NCBI RefSeq assembly: GCF_004359215.1
Contig: NW_027152213.1
Coordinates: 1,114,535-1,178,534, forward strand
From: Bremia lactucae
Taxonomy: Eukaryota; Oomycota; Peronosporomycetes; Peronosporales; Peronosporaceae
Length of the DNA: 64,000 nt
Direction of reading: 5' to 3'
In this document: positions 1-12,154 of the stretch, one piece after another
How positions within the stretch are numbered: the first letter of the stretch is position 1
How the letters are laid out: the number at the start of each line of letters is the position of its first letter
Translations under genes and position numbers: made by a program
Notes under the pieces: model-generated
The model's input: the letters and a program-made list of their open reading frames with translations, nothing else
Database searches by the model: none
Told to the model about the DNA's origin: nothing

Positions 1-1987
1 CGCTACCTCCACGTCGTCGGCTGATTCACTCACGTACTATCGAACGAAGTCTGGCCATGTAGTTGGAGTTCCTCGCGCCATGCCACATGCTCAGATTCAA
101 GAAATTCCAGGGCTTGTTGGCTCTGCTCGACCGACGCCTGCAGCATTTAATGCATCTCCTAGTGTCGTATTTACATTGGAAGCATGGAATGAAAAGATTC
201 GCAATAATTGTGGCGATGGCCATTCTTTGAAGACTGAATTTGGTCCTGTGCAGTACACCGAAGATTTGTTAAATTTCTTGCGCAGATCTCATGATTCGCT
301 TACGTTTGAAATGGAGTGTATGCTAGAAGAAATGATTACCCGATTTCGACCGGAGCCGGAAGAAGAGCTTCTCACCGCAGTCCACGCGCTTTTGCTTAAG
401 TGCTATCAGCTTCCAAAACTTACCAAGACAGAACCTGTCCCAAAGATGCTCGGTGCTGCGCTTGCCAGGGTATGCCGCAAACTTTTCGTGTTGCTCCCTC
501 ACCAGATAAATGAAAAGCACGAGGCTTTTGTAAACGAATATAAGCATGCGTTTGAGCGTGACTTTACTCCATTCAGGGAAGATGAGGTGCAGCCCCAAGT
601 CGAATCGGCCACGACACTGTATGAGATCATGGACCGCTTAAAAAGGTGGAAAAGTTTATTACAGATGCGTGTTAAAAAAGTGGGAAAACGCAACGCAGCA
701 AAACTATACTTAGAGGAGTGCAGTCGTCATCTAATGGAGCTTAGCAGCTCCAACATCGAGGTGCCGGGTCAGTACGTTTCAGACGGTGAACCGATTAAGG
801 ATCTACACGCACGTATTCAATATTTTAAAAGCACGGTCGATGTGCTGCTCCGTAATGGTTTTACTCAGCGTCGTGTAGCCATGGGCGGCAGCGATGGACG
901 CTCGTACTACTTTTTGGTCCAATATGCTATGACACACATAACTCGCACAGATGAACGGATGATGCAGATGTATCTACTATTAAATCGCCTACTGCTTCGT
1001 CACAAGGAAACAAAGAAGCGCAATACAGTATTTCACGTACCAAAGGTGATTCCACTAACACCTCGCGTGCGGCTACTCGAAGACAATCGCGACTTTGTCA
1101 CGCTTGGTGAGGTTTACGAGCTTGACTGCCAGATTGAAAATAAGGATCCGGATTTTCCAGTAGAATTGTACCGGAAGCGTATGAGCGAAGCGTACGCAGA
1201 GGCAGGAACAGAAGACGACTCGAAAATGCAGGAGGAAGAGCAAGTCGCACTGGCAAAGGCCCATGCTTTTCATGAAATATGTAATGAGCACGTTCCTGAA
1301 ACACTTTTAGCCAAGTATATCAACGGAATTTCAGCTCACAGCGACGCGTACTATCAATTTCGTAGCGAATTTACAAAGCATTTGGCTCTTTCAAGCTTTT
1401 TATCTTACGCATTGTTTATTGGAGACCGTGCTCCACACCGTGTGCTTTTCTCACGGCGCACTGGTCGCGTGGTGAGCACCGAGTTGCGTCCTGGATACGC
1501 GAGCAGTGGCATTTTGGAGGCTACGACGACTATGCCGTTCCGTCTCACGCGTAACCTTCACAGCTTTTTAACGCGTTCAGGTGTGCAGGGTCCATTTAGC
1601 ATTGCAATGACTGCTGCTGCTGAAGCTTTAACGAGCGAAGAGGATATTCTCAGTAATCAATTATGTCTTTTCTTCCGAGATGATTTACTGTCGTGGCATG
1701 CATCGAAGGCGCGAATAAACGCTCTTGAGTCACAAGCTTCAGGACGCACATCGTCACCTGGTGAGTCAGTAGGTCCAACTTCGCCAGCTCAGCGTCGCGT
1801 CGAGTCTCAGGTGCAGCAACGTGTCGAGGCAAATGTAAGTCTTGTACTTGAAAGAATTCGTGGTGTCTCGCTCAACAAGGAAAATGCCAAGATTTCGCGA
1901 GGCAAGAGCGTGCAAGAATTGGTGGCGATTGCTACTAGCGCAGAGCATCAACAAGAAATGTATCCAACGTGGCATCCGTGGCTCTAA
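1..1987 (+). CDS. TRRAP: TRRAP/Tra1, C-terminal part (5' end outside window)
   Basis: Scaffold and activator-binding subunit of the SAGA and NuA4/TIP60 histone acetyltransferase complexes; a PIKK-family pseudokinase acting in the nucleus. The frame is open from base 2 with no stop, so the gene continues leftwards. The visible 660 or so codons cover the end of the FAT region, the PI3K-like pseudokinase domain and the FATC tail. TRRAP-like stretches include VFHVPKVIPLTPRVRLLEDN, PFRLTRNLHSFLTRSGVQGP and the terminal WHPWL before the TAA; TRRAP orthologues end almost identically. The catalytic HRD and DFG motifs of active PIKKs are absent, as expected for this family. No intron is needed in the visible part. 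Full-length family members are about 3,700-3,900 residues, so roughly one sixth is seen here. The identity rests on remembered family sequence, and I am confident of it. Confidence 0.93.
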   Translation, partial: ATSTSSADSLTYYRTKSGHVVGVPRAMPHAQIQEIPGLVGSARPTPAAFNASPSVVFTLEAWNEKIRNNCGDGHSLKTEFGPVQYTEDLLNFLRRSHDSLTFEMECMLEEMITRFRPEPEEELLTAVHALLLKCYQLPKLTKTEPVPKMLGAALARVCRKLFVLLPHQINEKHEAFVNEYKHAFERDFTPFREDEVQPQVESATTLYEIMDRLKRWKSLLQMRVKKVGKRNAAKLYLEECSRHLMELSSSNIEVPGQYVSDGEPIKDLHARIQYFKSTVDVLLRNGFTQRRVAMGGSDGRSYYFLVQYAMTHITRTDERMMQMYLLLNRLLLRHKETKKRNTVFHVPKVIPLTPRVRLLEDNRDFVTLGEVYELDCQIENKDPDFPVELYRKRMSEAYAEAGTEDDSKMQEEEQVALAKAHAFHEICNEHVPETLLAKYINGISAHSDAYYQFRSEFTKHLALSSFLSYALFIGDRAPHRVLFSRRTGRVVSTELRPGYASSGILEATTTMPFRLTRNLHSFLTRSGVQGPFSIAMTAAAEALTSEEDILSNQLCLFFRDDLLSWHASKARINALESQASGRTSSPGESVGPTSPAQRRVESQVQQRVEANVSLVLERIRGVSLNKENAKISRGKSVQELVAIATSAEHQQEMYPTWHPWL

Positions 1988-4374
1988 AGGGAGGCCACTG
2001 AAATGTTGGCTGAAGCAGCAAAGCAATCACGATATAAGAGTGTTATTCCTTTTGTCTTAATATGTTTAATAGTCTAAAAGAATTGATATGCCTTTGTTTG
2101 CGCCGCGATACAGTTGCGTGTAGGCGCGATTACCGACGTCAGCAGTAAAAGGAATATAGCCATATCGTTGATTTAGGCTGAAGTTATTTCCAAATATACC
2201 AAACAGATAAGATAGCAAAAACTGCATCAGAAACCCAGCGGCACCACGTACGGTTCACTTATCTTTGGTGAAGTCCAAAGAAAAGTGAATTTCAATTGCA
2301 CAGTTTCAGTCTCAACACGAGTTACCGCTGCCTGGCGCAATAAAATAATGTCACTTCTTGAGAGAAAGACGCTAAAAATATGTAAAAAATTGCCAAGCAC
2401 ATGCGAATTATTGGCGGATTATTTTTGGTCAAACGCGAGCAAATATTGCGCGAGGCCGCAAGTTTAGCCATTTTCTCGTCTGTTGCTTTATTTCTTTTGA
2501 CTGTTGAGAAAAAGTATATTTGTATGAGCACCGAGCCCGCATACCTCGCAGCAAAGCTTCCCGTAAAAAATCTGACAATCGCAATCGGCTTCTTATTGCT
2601 TGCTGCACATCCGAAAAACCCGTTGGTAACTTCGATAGGTTCGACACGACACTTCCTGCAAATTAACCTCCTTCTTCGCTTTTGCTCTCGTAATCAAGCA
2701 TCGAAAATGAGGGTGCTGACAGAGCTTGAAACTATTTAGCTGCTCGTCCACACCCAGAGCGAATATATTGGGGCATATAATTTCGTGCCAGCAGACAGGA
2801 AACCTGAGACTAAGCTGATCGAAATTGTTAAAAATGACACAAGATTTGCTGCAATATGAAATGCCACGATGGAAATGCCCCACAAAACAGTAGTGTTTCG
2901 TAAAAGCCGTGCTCGATTGCGTGCAAGATCACCAGCCAGTCCCACCCCACCCACAAAGTTTAATATTCCACGACTGCTTAATCTAGCAACAGCAAAGTAC
3001 CAAACGGATGATTCTCAAGCTGCAGAAATTGTCTTAGCTCGTTAACTTGCTGCTAAATAGCGGAGTTGCTCTGCTTGCATTCGAGCCAGGAACAAAGAAA
3101 GCAACGAGATCGTGGTCCCACAGCTAGTTTGGCATGCATTCGGTAGATCTTCTTCACGCATTCTACTCCTTACTTCACGTTTTATTAGAGCTGTTTCGAT
3201 TCGTCTGCAGTAAAAGTCTCGGGATCAAATTTGAAAGAGGCTAAGTCTTAAAGCTTTTGTGCTTGGTCATCTCTTTGCTGATATTCTTCTGTGCTAATAG
3301 GTGCTCACGAAACCTTCTTTTGAAATTACACTGACGTCGCATTCACTCCACTTCGGCTGCAGAGGGGTCAGCGGGAGTAGTTGTTATCATGCACAAACTT
3401 TTAAATGTAGCTTTCGCGACAAGTCATAGATTTGTTCAGCGCCAGCAGTCAAATTGACCTGAGTCATTTGTCTATCTATAGCTTCTATACACCTTTGCTT
3501 TAGATCTCATTTTTTTGAAATTCTTTCGGCTCGTTCGCAGAAAGGGCAGAAGGGCTCAGCTTCTTTGCAAAAGTTTTTAAGCTGTAACAATTGTGCTTTA
3601 CAAAGCATGCTTGAGTAGCTGTACTCATTAAATCAGTGGCAATTTTACTCACAATCAAGTCTCTTGTTCGTTTTACAAGCTTCCGTATTCCTTGGTTTGG
3701 TTTGAATTTCAAAGCAAAGTGACCGCTCGCGCATCATTTAAATGTCGGCGTCTTATGTCTTTTCTCATCTTTCCATTTTCTTTATTAGCTATGATTTCGT
3801 CAAGCGATGGTGCCATCTTGTTGTCAGCGTTTCTGTTAAGTCCATCGCTTCAGTCGCTTACTCTCGCAGCAGTTGTAAGTTCTTAATGGCGCTTTGTGGC
3901 ATATGGTCACTCAGCTCGAATAATCAGAAAGAGGAGGCAACTTTCATTTATCATCGCGATTTTCGATACTTGACTTGGAAATAGCATTGAAAGCTCTTTT
4001 TAAAAGTCGATAGTACTAGTTTCGATCGTTTCCTTGATGAATGACAATCGTGTGCACAGTTGGGTACAAATGCGGATGCTCTTTTCCCTTTCATAGATTT
4101 TAGGTCTCATCGTGGACGCAGCCGATTGCAGTCAAATCCAAAATCGCCGAAGGCTTTATGCAAGCGAGCCATGTCTTGTCATTACTTTGAGGTTGTCCCG
4201 TCGGAAGGGCACTGAAAAAGAATAATGCCTACGAGCTAGACGAAGAGTTAACGATGTTCAATTATTTTATATCCAAAGCTTCGGCTTTCTATTTATTTTC
4301 AAGACTATTCACATTGTTTGTGCGCTCGAAAGGGCGCACACTTCTTTAAGGAAGACGCAAAGAACTGTTCTGTT
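1988..4374. other. intergenic region, no supported gene
   Basis: About 2.4 kb between TRRAP and the TRAPPC14-like gene. The longest ATG-started frame (2401-2739, 112 codons, two hydrophobic stretches) has no recognisable domain and no flanking splice logic. I see no LTR, terminal repeat or tRNA. It could hold an unrecognised or decayed gene. Confidence 0.5.
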
Positions 4375-6066
4375 TTATATTTTGATATATACCTCACAGT
4401 AGTCAGATATAAAGCAAGTACGTGTTAAACGATCGACTAGCACCAAGGGACCCAACCGACAATTGCCCGAACGGAGAAAAACAACATGTAAACTTTGCTT
4501 GATGCTCATATTCGGGCGCAGTAGTCTGCAAGCAGTCCAGAACATATATGTGTTTATCGTGAAATAAATAAAGCGAATAAAGTCTTACCCTAAGCGGTGT
4601 GAAGCCTCAAATCCCACAACGGCAGGTGTGTCACCTTCGATTCCACTATTTTCTTGCGAAGGCCACACAAGCGTCAAATCATAATCGACGTGTGCCGAGC
4701 GGTTCACTATTGTCACACAAACGACAGCGGCGGTCCCTAACGACACATCACATGTGAGTGGGGCCAGCGTAGCTTGCAGCACCGAGTCCGGAAAAAGCTG
4801 CACGCATTTAAAATCTGCCGAGGGCTTTGCCTTTCGCCTTAAATCACCCGTTTGCACATACGCCATGAGCTTTTCGATGTGTGGACGCCACTTGTTTCCG
4901 TCCATCAAGAGCGACGAAATTGAGTGCATGGGGGACCATACAACTGTACGGTCCTCCGTGATAGCATCCATAGCATATGCACTAGCTAGCCACGAGAGCG
5001 TCAATACTATTTGCTGCTGCGTCGGCACAATCGGTCTGGTTTCTATTGGCGGGCTATCTTTTATTGTAGTTTTGTCGTCACCACTTACACACTTTAATGA
5101 CTCATGGTGTTGGACGTCTCTGAAAGGTTCGAGCACAAAAAGAAATTTATAGCGCTCTTGCGGCTGTAACACAACAGGAAATAGTACTGTTTCAACGCTT
5201 ACGACGCAAAAGCGAGTCAGATCTCCCGTATTAGACGCATTTTGACGTGACAATTGCTCCAGGTGAATATCTAGATCTTGTACTGCCAATGACAAGGTCA
5301 AATGAGAATTAAATACGCAAGCCGTTATTCCTACACGTCGCCTCCCCAGCATTCGACTGTCAACCTCAAGCTGCATCGGCTTAGTTACGACAATGTCGTG
5401 CTCAACACAACGAGTGATCATTGACATTGGCTCCAATTGTTCCCTAGTAAGTGAAAGAAGTTGGGACAACGCCCACTCGTCTCGTAGTAACGAGGTCGAT
5501 AATGATTTAAGCTCCGAAATTGCAAGCTTTCCATCAATTCCTGGAGCAGTCACTATTGTGCTATTTGGCGTGATGTTCAAAAGAAACCGTAATTGTCGAC
5601 CCAAAAATTCGTGACGGATCTTGAGGTCAAATTGAGCCTCGAGCGTCACAGACGAGACGACTTCATTCTCTATATTGTCCACTGATACGTGTAAGAGCTG
5701 CGTCTCCTGGCAAAACAACGGATTGAAGGATGATGAAGAGCTGTCCGCGTGAAGATCCGTTTTTAAGACTTCTCCAATTTGAATTTGCACTTGAGCACCT
5801 TCACAATGCGATTGCCAGCGTTGTAGTAATTGCTCTGCGCTTTGACAGTCGTATTTGGAAGTCGTTGTCATTACGTCTGCATCTACTCTTACAGTGATCT
5901 TCTCTCCTAGCAACAATCCAATTGATTTTTGTATAATTTACATGCACTCCAACCTACACCATCACTACGTTACAGACCAAATGCCTCGCTCACCTAGAAA
6001 TAGCTCATCATCGCGGAGAGCTATGTGCAGTCGCGCGCATCTCCATTCGTCACACCAAGCCTTCAT
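4375..6066 (-). CDS. TRAPPC14 (MAP11)-like protein, three exons
   Basis: Hand-built model: exon 1 6066-5994, exon 2 5906-4589, exon 3 4525-4375; introns of 87 and 63 nt with GTGAGC...CTAG and GTAAGA...CAG borders; 513 residues. Phases match at both joins, which supports the model. The N-terminus after the first splice reads DDELFLGEKITVRV, resembling the LYLGETVRF start of the metazoan TRAPPII subunit TRAPPC14 (C7orf43/MAP11). Further matches are RYKFLFVLEP, a conserved TLVWPSQ segment, and a C-terminal beta-rich tail (GPLVLVDRLTRT). In animals this subunit links TRAPPII to Rabin8 and early ciliogenesis. The role here is inferred from family resemblance only. Another TRAPP C-terminal Ig-like subunit, such as TRAPPC13, is the main alternative. 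The start codon is the ATG giving MKAWCDEW; no upstream exon was identified. Confidence 0.6.
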
Positions 6067-7087
6067 TGGTGAACTAATCCGAGGCAGTATGCGCCCAGTA
6101 AACGTTATGCAGAAAGTGACTTGTGGTATTGAATTTATAAGAATACTGTATCTTAAAACCGATCTACAGTGGGCCGAGTGGTTGTGCACTAGTATTAGTA
6201 CCGGGAGGTATGTGGATCGATACCCGCGGAGGGCGGAATGATGACACATTGCCGGAGATAGGCTTATAAGCAGACGAGCAACCATCGATTGGATTGCCGC
6301 CTTGCCAACCCGCACCGAAGTGGTGTGATAGTTGGGTGGAAGGGGCTTTTAGCCGAAATTTTCCATAATGTAATGAGGGTGCGGTTCCAATCGTCAAAAT
6401 TAAATTTCTAAAAGGAAATTAATTTTTTTTTAAAAGTGACAAAAAAAAAATATTTTTCAGGAAATAACTTTTTAAATAAAAACCGTACCCTAAACCGACA
6501 CAGGTGAATAGGTCGAGTAGACTAAGGTGAATGGGGTTCCGTTGGAATTTTTGCCAAGAAACAACATAAAACTTGATATTTCGATTAAAAAATGCATATT
6601 TTGTAAGACGGTAATATGAATTAAATTCTTACTTAAAATTACATAATGTTTCTAATTAAATAATTAATTAATAAATGATTAATAAATACCCAAAAATTTC
6701 AAACTAAATCTAAATTTAAAGCAGCTTTTGATGAAACAACACCTAAATCAAAATGGTCAATCTAAGCGCGTTAATTGCGCATTGGCTTAGTGGAGGAGAC
6801 GTTGCAGATCGGCTTGCTGATCTCAGCCCTGTCACTGTTCGAAAAAAGGTTAGCGAGTTTCTCGCGACGCACTTAAACATGGCTTTTGACATGTGTGGTG
6901 GAATCCGTTTTACTTCAATGGTCCATGAGCGAGGACGCTCGCACATCTCTTGTGAGATGCGCGAAATATTGAAAACATCTAAATCTTTTACAAGCGCGGG
7001 GAGCGCTCGTTCTCTGATGGACCCCTCCGTCGTGGAGGATGGGTGTCGTACGAGATTCGGTACACCCATCATCACTTGGGTACGAGG
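6067..7087. other. AT-rich spacer with unassigned reading frames
   Basis: 6067-6740 is AT-rich with poly-A/T tracts. A + strand frame starts with ATG at 6753 and runs about 165 codons, but its second half is antisense to the adjoining Gypsy fragment and its first half matches no family I know. I do not call it a gene. Confidence 0.4.
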
Positions 7088-8710
7088 TTCAATCCGAGTC
7101 TTCTCATCAGCTGCTGAGAAACCGTTCGTTCCCAGGACATTCTATTGCCGACCGAATATCGGCCATGTACTTGTTATCTGTGACAAGTACGCATATCTGC
7201 TTGACTTTGCCATTACGCAGATCACACAAGAACCGTTTCAGTTCTAGCGTTGGCAATTGAGTTATCTCCGAAGTTAACTTTGGAGGCACTATCAGATCAA
7301 GTGTATAAGCGTCTACACTTGATCCGTTGTTTACCAAAACATTCAATGTATCAGTATCCTCTTTAGAGCTTATTTCCAAGGTACCTGGTAACTTTTGACT
7401 ACAGGTTTCTGGGGACGTATTTTTGGGAACTATTTCCCTCAAGTTTTATTTGGGAGTAACCTCCCTAACTACCTCTAGCTGTGGTTGCGCAACCACAGCG
7501 ATATCCTCTACGATCGACTCTCCAGTCGATCTAGGACTTTCGCATTGTCTATTATAGACAGGCGTTTCAAATTTTCTTAGATTTTTTCTTCGTGGCAAGC
7601 ATCCTTGTTTAGTACCACTTCAACTAATTTGAGTGTTCGAGCTTCGACGCTGCCTGTGCTTGTGCGTATCCGTCGGTAACTATGTCCACGTCTCTATGAT
7701 GTTACCTTCGATGCTGCCAGTGGTTATGCCCAGCCGTTGGGATCTAATTCTGTTTGATGGGTCGTCATACTGAGGTTTTGTGCAGTCGTGCTGACGACCG
7801 TACCACAAGTGAGGTCATTAAACTCACTCGTAGGACATCCACACGCTCGTGGACGCTCGAAGACGTTCATCAGATGAACATCTGGTAAACGAGAGGCAGG
7901 CATCACCACGGCTTGATGCTGCCAGTTTATGCATGGCTCGAACTTTCTGAGCCATGGTTATCCAGTGATGAAATCAAATTTGTCATCCAACTTTAGAACA
8001 GAATAATTATCATCGTACTGTGCACCCTGTAACGTGTATTGGATACCATTAACTCGTTTCTTTACTGTTACAGATGCGCCTGTTGCTAAGCGCACTGTCA
8101 TCCTCGTTAGAGATATATTGCGCTCAATGAATTAAAGCCTGCGATCTTCTAGCGATTGGCGTCGAATGAAATTGTTCGACGCTCCAAAATCGACTTGGGA
8201 CTTAAGTGGCAATAAAGTTTGCCACAATAATATTCATGGTGATAAGTTGACCTCATCACCTGGGGCAATTATACACAATGTTTGTGAAGGTGGAGCAACT
8301 TTCGTCAGAAATGCCTGCAAATTCTTTTGACGTTGCTGAATCAGCCTCTTTTTTTTACCTTAGTACAGGCTTATGGTAGGGCGCTCCACATCCACAGAAC
8401 CTGTCCATTTTTTACGGTCCGCCTCGCCGTTTCGATTTCGTAATGTAGTCGGATCCACGTTCTCCGCACTTCCTAGCAAGAGGTCGATCGTATCGCTCAG
8501 TGATTCTAGGCACTAAGCGTACTCATAGGCGTATTGGCCCGTCTTTTGACATCGATTAATTTTTTGCAATTGATTGTAATTTGAAGAGCGAGGTTTCTCG
8601 TTCACGGAAGGCCTATAGGTTCTGGTCCTCCGTTTTCTTGTCGTCTTGGAGGATAAGCTAAAGAGTGGACGAAGCCTGCTTCAGGCTGAAGTCCTCTAGC
8701 CGTGTATAGA
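7088..8710 (-). pseudogene. Ty3/Gypsy family A fragment: pol N-terminus, protease, gag end
   Basis: Decayed minus-strand fragment. Reading from high to low coordinates it passes from the end of gag (about 8.7-8.2 kb), through the aspartic protease region (about 8.2-7.45 kb, including a counterpart of the conserved NVFERPRACGCPT stretch), to the linker before reverse transcriptase (7442-7107, with NERFLSS). The same order and words occur in the copies at 48-49 kb and 63-64 kb. Many stops and frameshifts are present and no LTR is attached. It still carries the short inverted repeats typical of the family, including a 22-bp palindrome at 7478-7499. Confidence 0.7.
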
Positions 8711-9339
8711 AGATCGTTAAGAAATAATTCGATATATTAATACAGTTTTACCTTTTCCCCTATTCGAAGTCTTAGTAGCTAAGACTCTTAGCTATTTCAA
8801 ACCTTCCTCGTTATGTCGTGTATGTGAAGTAATCGAGGCACCCACCTTCACTGTAATCAGTGCAGTTGACTAGTACTGTTGTTAGTACTAGCAAAAGGTG
8901 CCCTTACAAGGTCCACGACTTAAGGGTCATGTCCTTACGCATACATCTTACTAATGCATAGACAGTTATTCCTCTCATATCTTATAGCCCCGGTGGCAGG
9001 CAAATTCTATAAAGTAGTGGAAATTATAAAAGTTCAATACTAGATTTGAATTTTGTTAGCATAACAATATCCTCTTGTTGATCAAAGGGGGGTCACAGTT
9101 TCCTCACCAATTTGTAATAAAACTTTACCGCTCCTGCTAAAAAATTTCATTGAAATATAGTAGACGATGGTGATGACCAAATCCATAAAGTAACAGAAGC
9201 GGGGATAAGATAGCTGAGAAATGACTGTAATACAAACTCATCCATCGTGTATCCATATACTCCTTATCAAATGGGACTGAACACACTGTTACCGAACGAT
9301 ACAACTTATAAGGTATCGTGATTCATTCAACATATAAAC

Positions 9340-9460
9340 AAACACAGGTGACGGTATTTATTAAAGATCTTGCAGACGGTCCTGTTATAACTCATCTGTT
9401 TCGGCTCGAACAAGAGTCGCTCGATTAAGCGATTTCTGTAGCGAAACATTAATATAATAA
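9340..9460 (+). pseudogene. short Gypsy gag scrap, + strand
   Basis: About 40 codons encode a gag segment (DLADGPVITHLFRLEQESLD), closely matching the DGPVRTHLFRLELDTLEEA segment of the family A gag at 26.6 kb. It lies opposite to the neighbouring minus-strand fragment and has an in-frame stop. It is a rearranged remnant. Confidence 0.6.
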
Positions 9461-12154
9461 TAACTAACTATGCAATGCAATGCGCCCCTTGCGCACCGCC
9501 TGATCGTGTCTTGTAACGAGTGGAGGGAAATTTACGCTTAAACAACCAGTCAATAGAACTAATGTCTTATTTCGTCAATATTACTAACTATGGCAATACT
9601 GAAACTATTAAGATAAAATTAATAAAAAAAAAATGTACTTCTTTATTTATTTTCTCTTTAAAAGAATTATATTTATTATTCCTCTTATAGGAAGTAATAT
9701 TTATGTAACGGGACACCAAATTTCACAGTCGGTAAATAGGACAAGCAGGGATAGCTAAGAAAAGAAAATTACACCATTACTTCTGTGAGTCGCTCTTATT
9801 GCTATCTGAATAAGGTGCATTTTGCAATGGCGGATAGGCAAGACAAAAAAAAGAATAAGCGGATGCTTACGGCAGAAGCTATATTAGTCTTATGCGGTCG
9901 GTGCCCAAGTATATCTAAAGGTTTAGAGCCTACCTGCAAATGTAATGTCCGTGGTCTTAAAGACCAAAGTGCATTCACGCTTTATCGGACCATTCACGTT
10001 ATCGAATGTTTGAGTAATTATTTCGTATATTTAAAATGCCAATCGATTACCCGTAGCGTCTTCGATAACGGCGCTAAGGCACCACGTTGGGCAAAATTGC
10101 GTATACATTCACTTTGTGACATCCACTAGGACTCCTTAGCGCAAAAGTATGTCTATTTTTCTTCGTTGCCGTCCTCTTCAACGCCATCCTTTTCATGGAA
10201 GTTGTCATCGCAGATTTACTCTAAGTATTTAGCTCTTACAGCAACGTAGCCTTCAGCATCAAGCGAGTGGTACAGGTCAAGTTGAAAAAGCAGCTGGGGT
10301 ACAGATGACTGGCAAGTCCGTTTGACATTGAAAGTTTTTGTATCGCTAAAGGTGACCCATCACAGAGATCAGCAGATACTAAATTGAATTCAATCGCGCC
10401 AAAATACATAAAATTTTCCGTCAGGACCATTTGCATGTATACAGTGATCAATGATACAATACATCAAAATTTGATAGAATTTATTCTGAAACTCTTGAAG
10501 GATACCTTCATCCAGCGGCTGCCGAAGTGGCGTGTTGCTTGGAGGCCATAAGGTTACACAATCATTGCATACCTCGTTGCGTGACCGATTGTTTGTTAAA
10601 TAATAGAAGAAGTAAGGAATATGCAGGCTTTAATGATAAAAGTACTAATTACTCGCGCTGTCTTCTACAAAATGATTAGAAGGGGGTGCTTTTTCAGTCG
10701 ACACCACGAAAACTACGCAGTGCCCTGGCCTTGTTGATCATTATAGGAAACAAATTATCAATGCCATCGAGCTTGCACGCTAGCCTTTCATTTAGCTACC
10801 ACTTCCGATGTATTTTGCTTTGTCGGGCTTGTGAAAGCAGTGCGTTTAAGACAATTTATATTGTACCGTGACCTGGCTGTTTTGTTTCAAACTTGACTAT
10901 GTATCGAAAACGTAAGTTTTGGTCCACGCGACTGCCACTCCTACATAGGAGCTTGATGGGTTCAACGTGAAGAAGCCGGCTCTTATGTGGTATAGAGCCC
11001 GTAAAATTGAAAGCGTAAGTTACTTTAAGTTAGTAGATGTAAATGCTGCAATTTTGTTTTCAAGTAAATTAAAGTTTACCCATCAAATGCATTTGCAGAA
11101 AAATTTAAACTCGAGCAGATATTAAATTTATCGATAGGTGATATATATCGGAATCTTCTTTATCCAGTCAAGCTGGAAGACACCGAAAGGATCCCGCAAA
11201 ATAAGTGGTTTCAAATCGATTTGGACGTCGGCGCAGGTTTGAAACTCCAGCTGCTTGAGCGTATCTCTTCTCCCAAAAACTTGCCAATTTTGTCGCCGGC
11301 TACTTACTATAGTACCCATTGACCGACTAAGCTGAAGAAGGACAGGCGCCTGAGCCAGGCATGTATGGACAGGGTATAAATAGCGGTTTTTGGAGAAGTG
11401 TACACCACATCCGGTCTTAACGCTCCTTCTTTGTCACCTAAAGAGATGTCAGATGAGCGATAACGAAAGCTGGTCTTGCAGGCATTTGATTGGAAAGATC
11501 TATATAATGGACTTTAAAGTGGAATTCTCGAATGGTGTAAGGCGTTCGTTCGCCAAATGGACTTTTTAAGCGCGTGTAGATTTTTGTGGCCCGAGGATAT
11601 CTAGGTCGATGTTCTGGGACAACACCTTGCGAGTACTGCACGGAAGGACTACCGTCGACAGGTAAAATCTTTGTGGTCAAAAAGTCAAACCCTGTAGAAT
11701 GCAATGCTGAGGTCACTTTAGAATTATGCTACTACCAAGTTAACCCCCGCCCAAATTATTAAGCTGTTCACGGCGGAGAAAGCGGGCCATGAGATGGAAA
11801 AAACATTTTTTTCGTATATGACAGCTGTTACCATTGCGCGTGGAGGCGCAGACAATCTCGTTTGGATAATATCGTTCATTTTTGCGGATTCCAACGAGGC
11901 GATGACGACGTTGTCCAGGATAAATATTCACCGGTCGGATTGTCTTCATCATACAGAAGAATTGTGCCAATTCACAAAGCTGCCAACATTGAGCCACACA
12001 CTAATAACTTCGATGGCGACGTACAGAATGCTGTCGATTCACCAAAAGAATAATGTCAAGGACAAGGTTGACCACGCAGGCTTTAAAAAAGTGCCACCGC
12101 TGTGGTCAAACAGATTGACTGAAGGCTGAATGCCCTCGAGGAAAAGAGTGCTTT
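9461..12154. other. unassigned region between Gypsy fragments
   Basis: AT-rich in the first 300 bp, then mixed composition. A + strand frame of 114 codons (9785-10129, lysine-rich start MADRQDKKKNKR if the internal ATG is used) and a minus frame of about 90 codons (11716-11438) are the longest. Neither shows a domain I can name, and neither has a splice partner. Probably old mobile DNA, but that is a guess from context. Confidence 0.35.

Noticed and set aside
2401..2739. 112-codon ORF with two hydrophobic stretches
   Set aside because: No domain, no splice partner, and composition like the surrounding spacer; length is not exceptional in AT-rich DNA.
6753..7247. 165-codon + strand ORF
   Set aside because: Its second half is antisense to a Gypsy fragment and the first half resembles nothing known.
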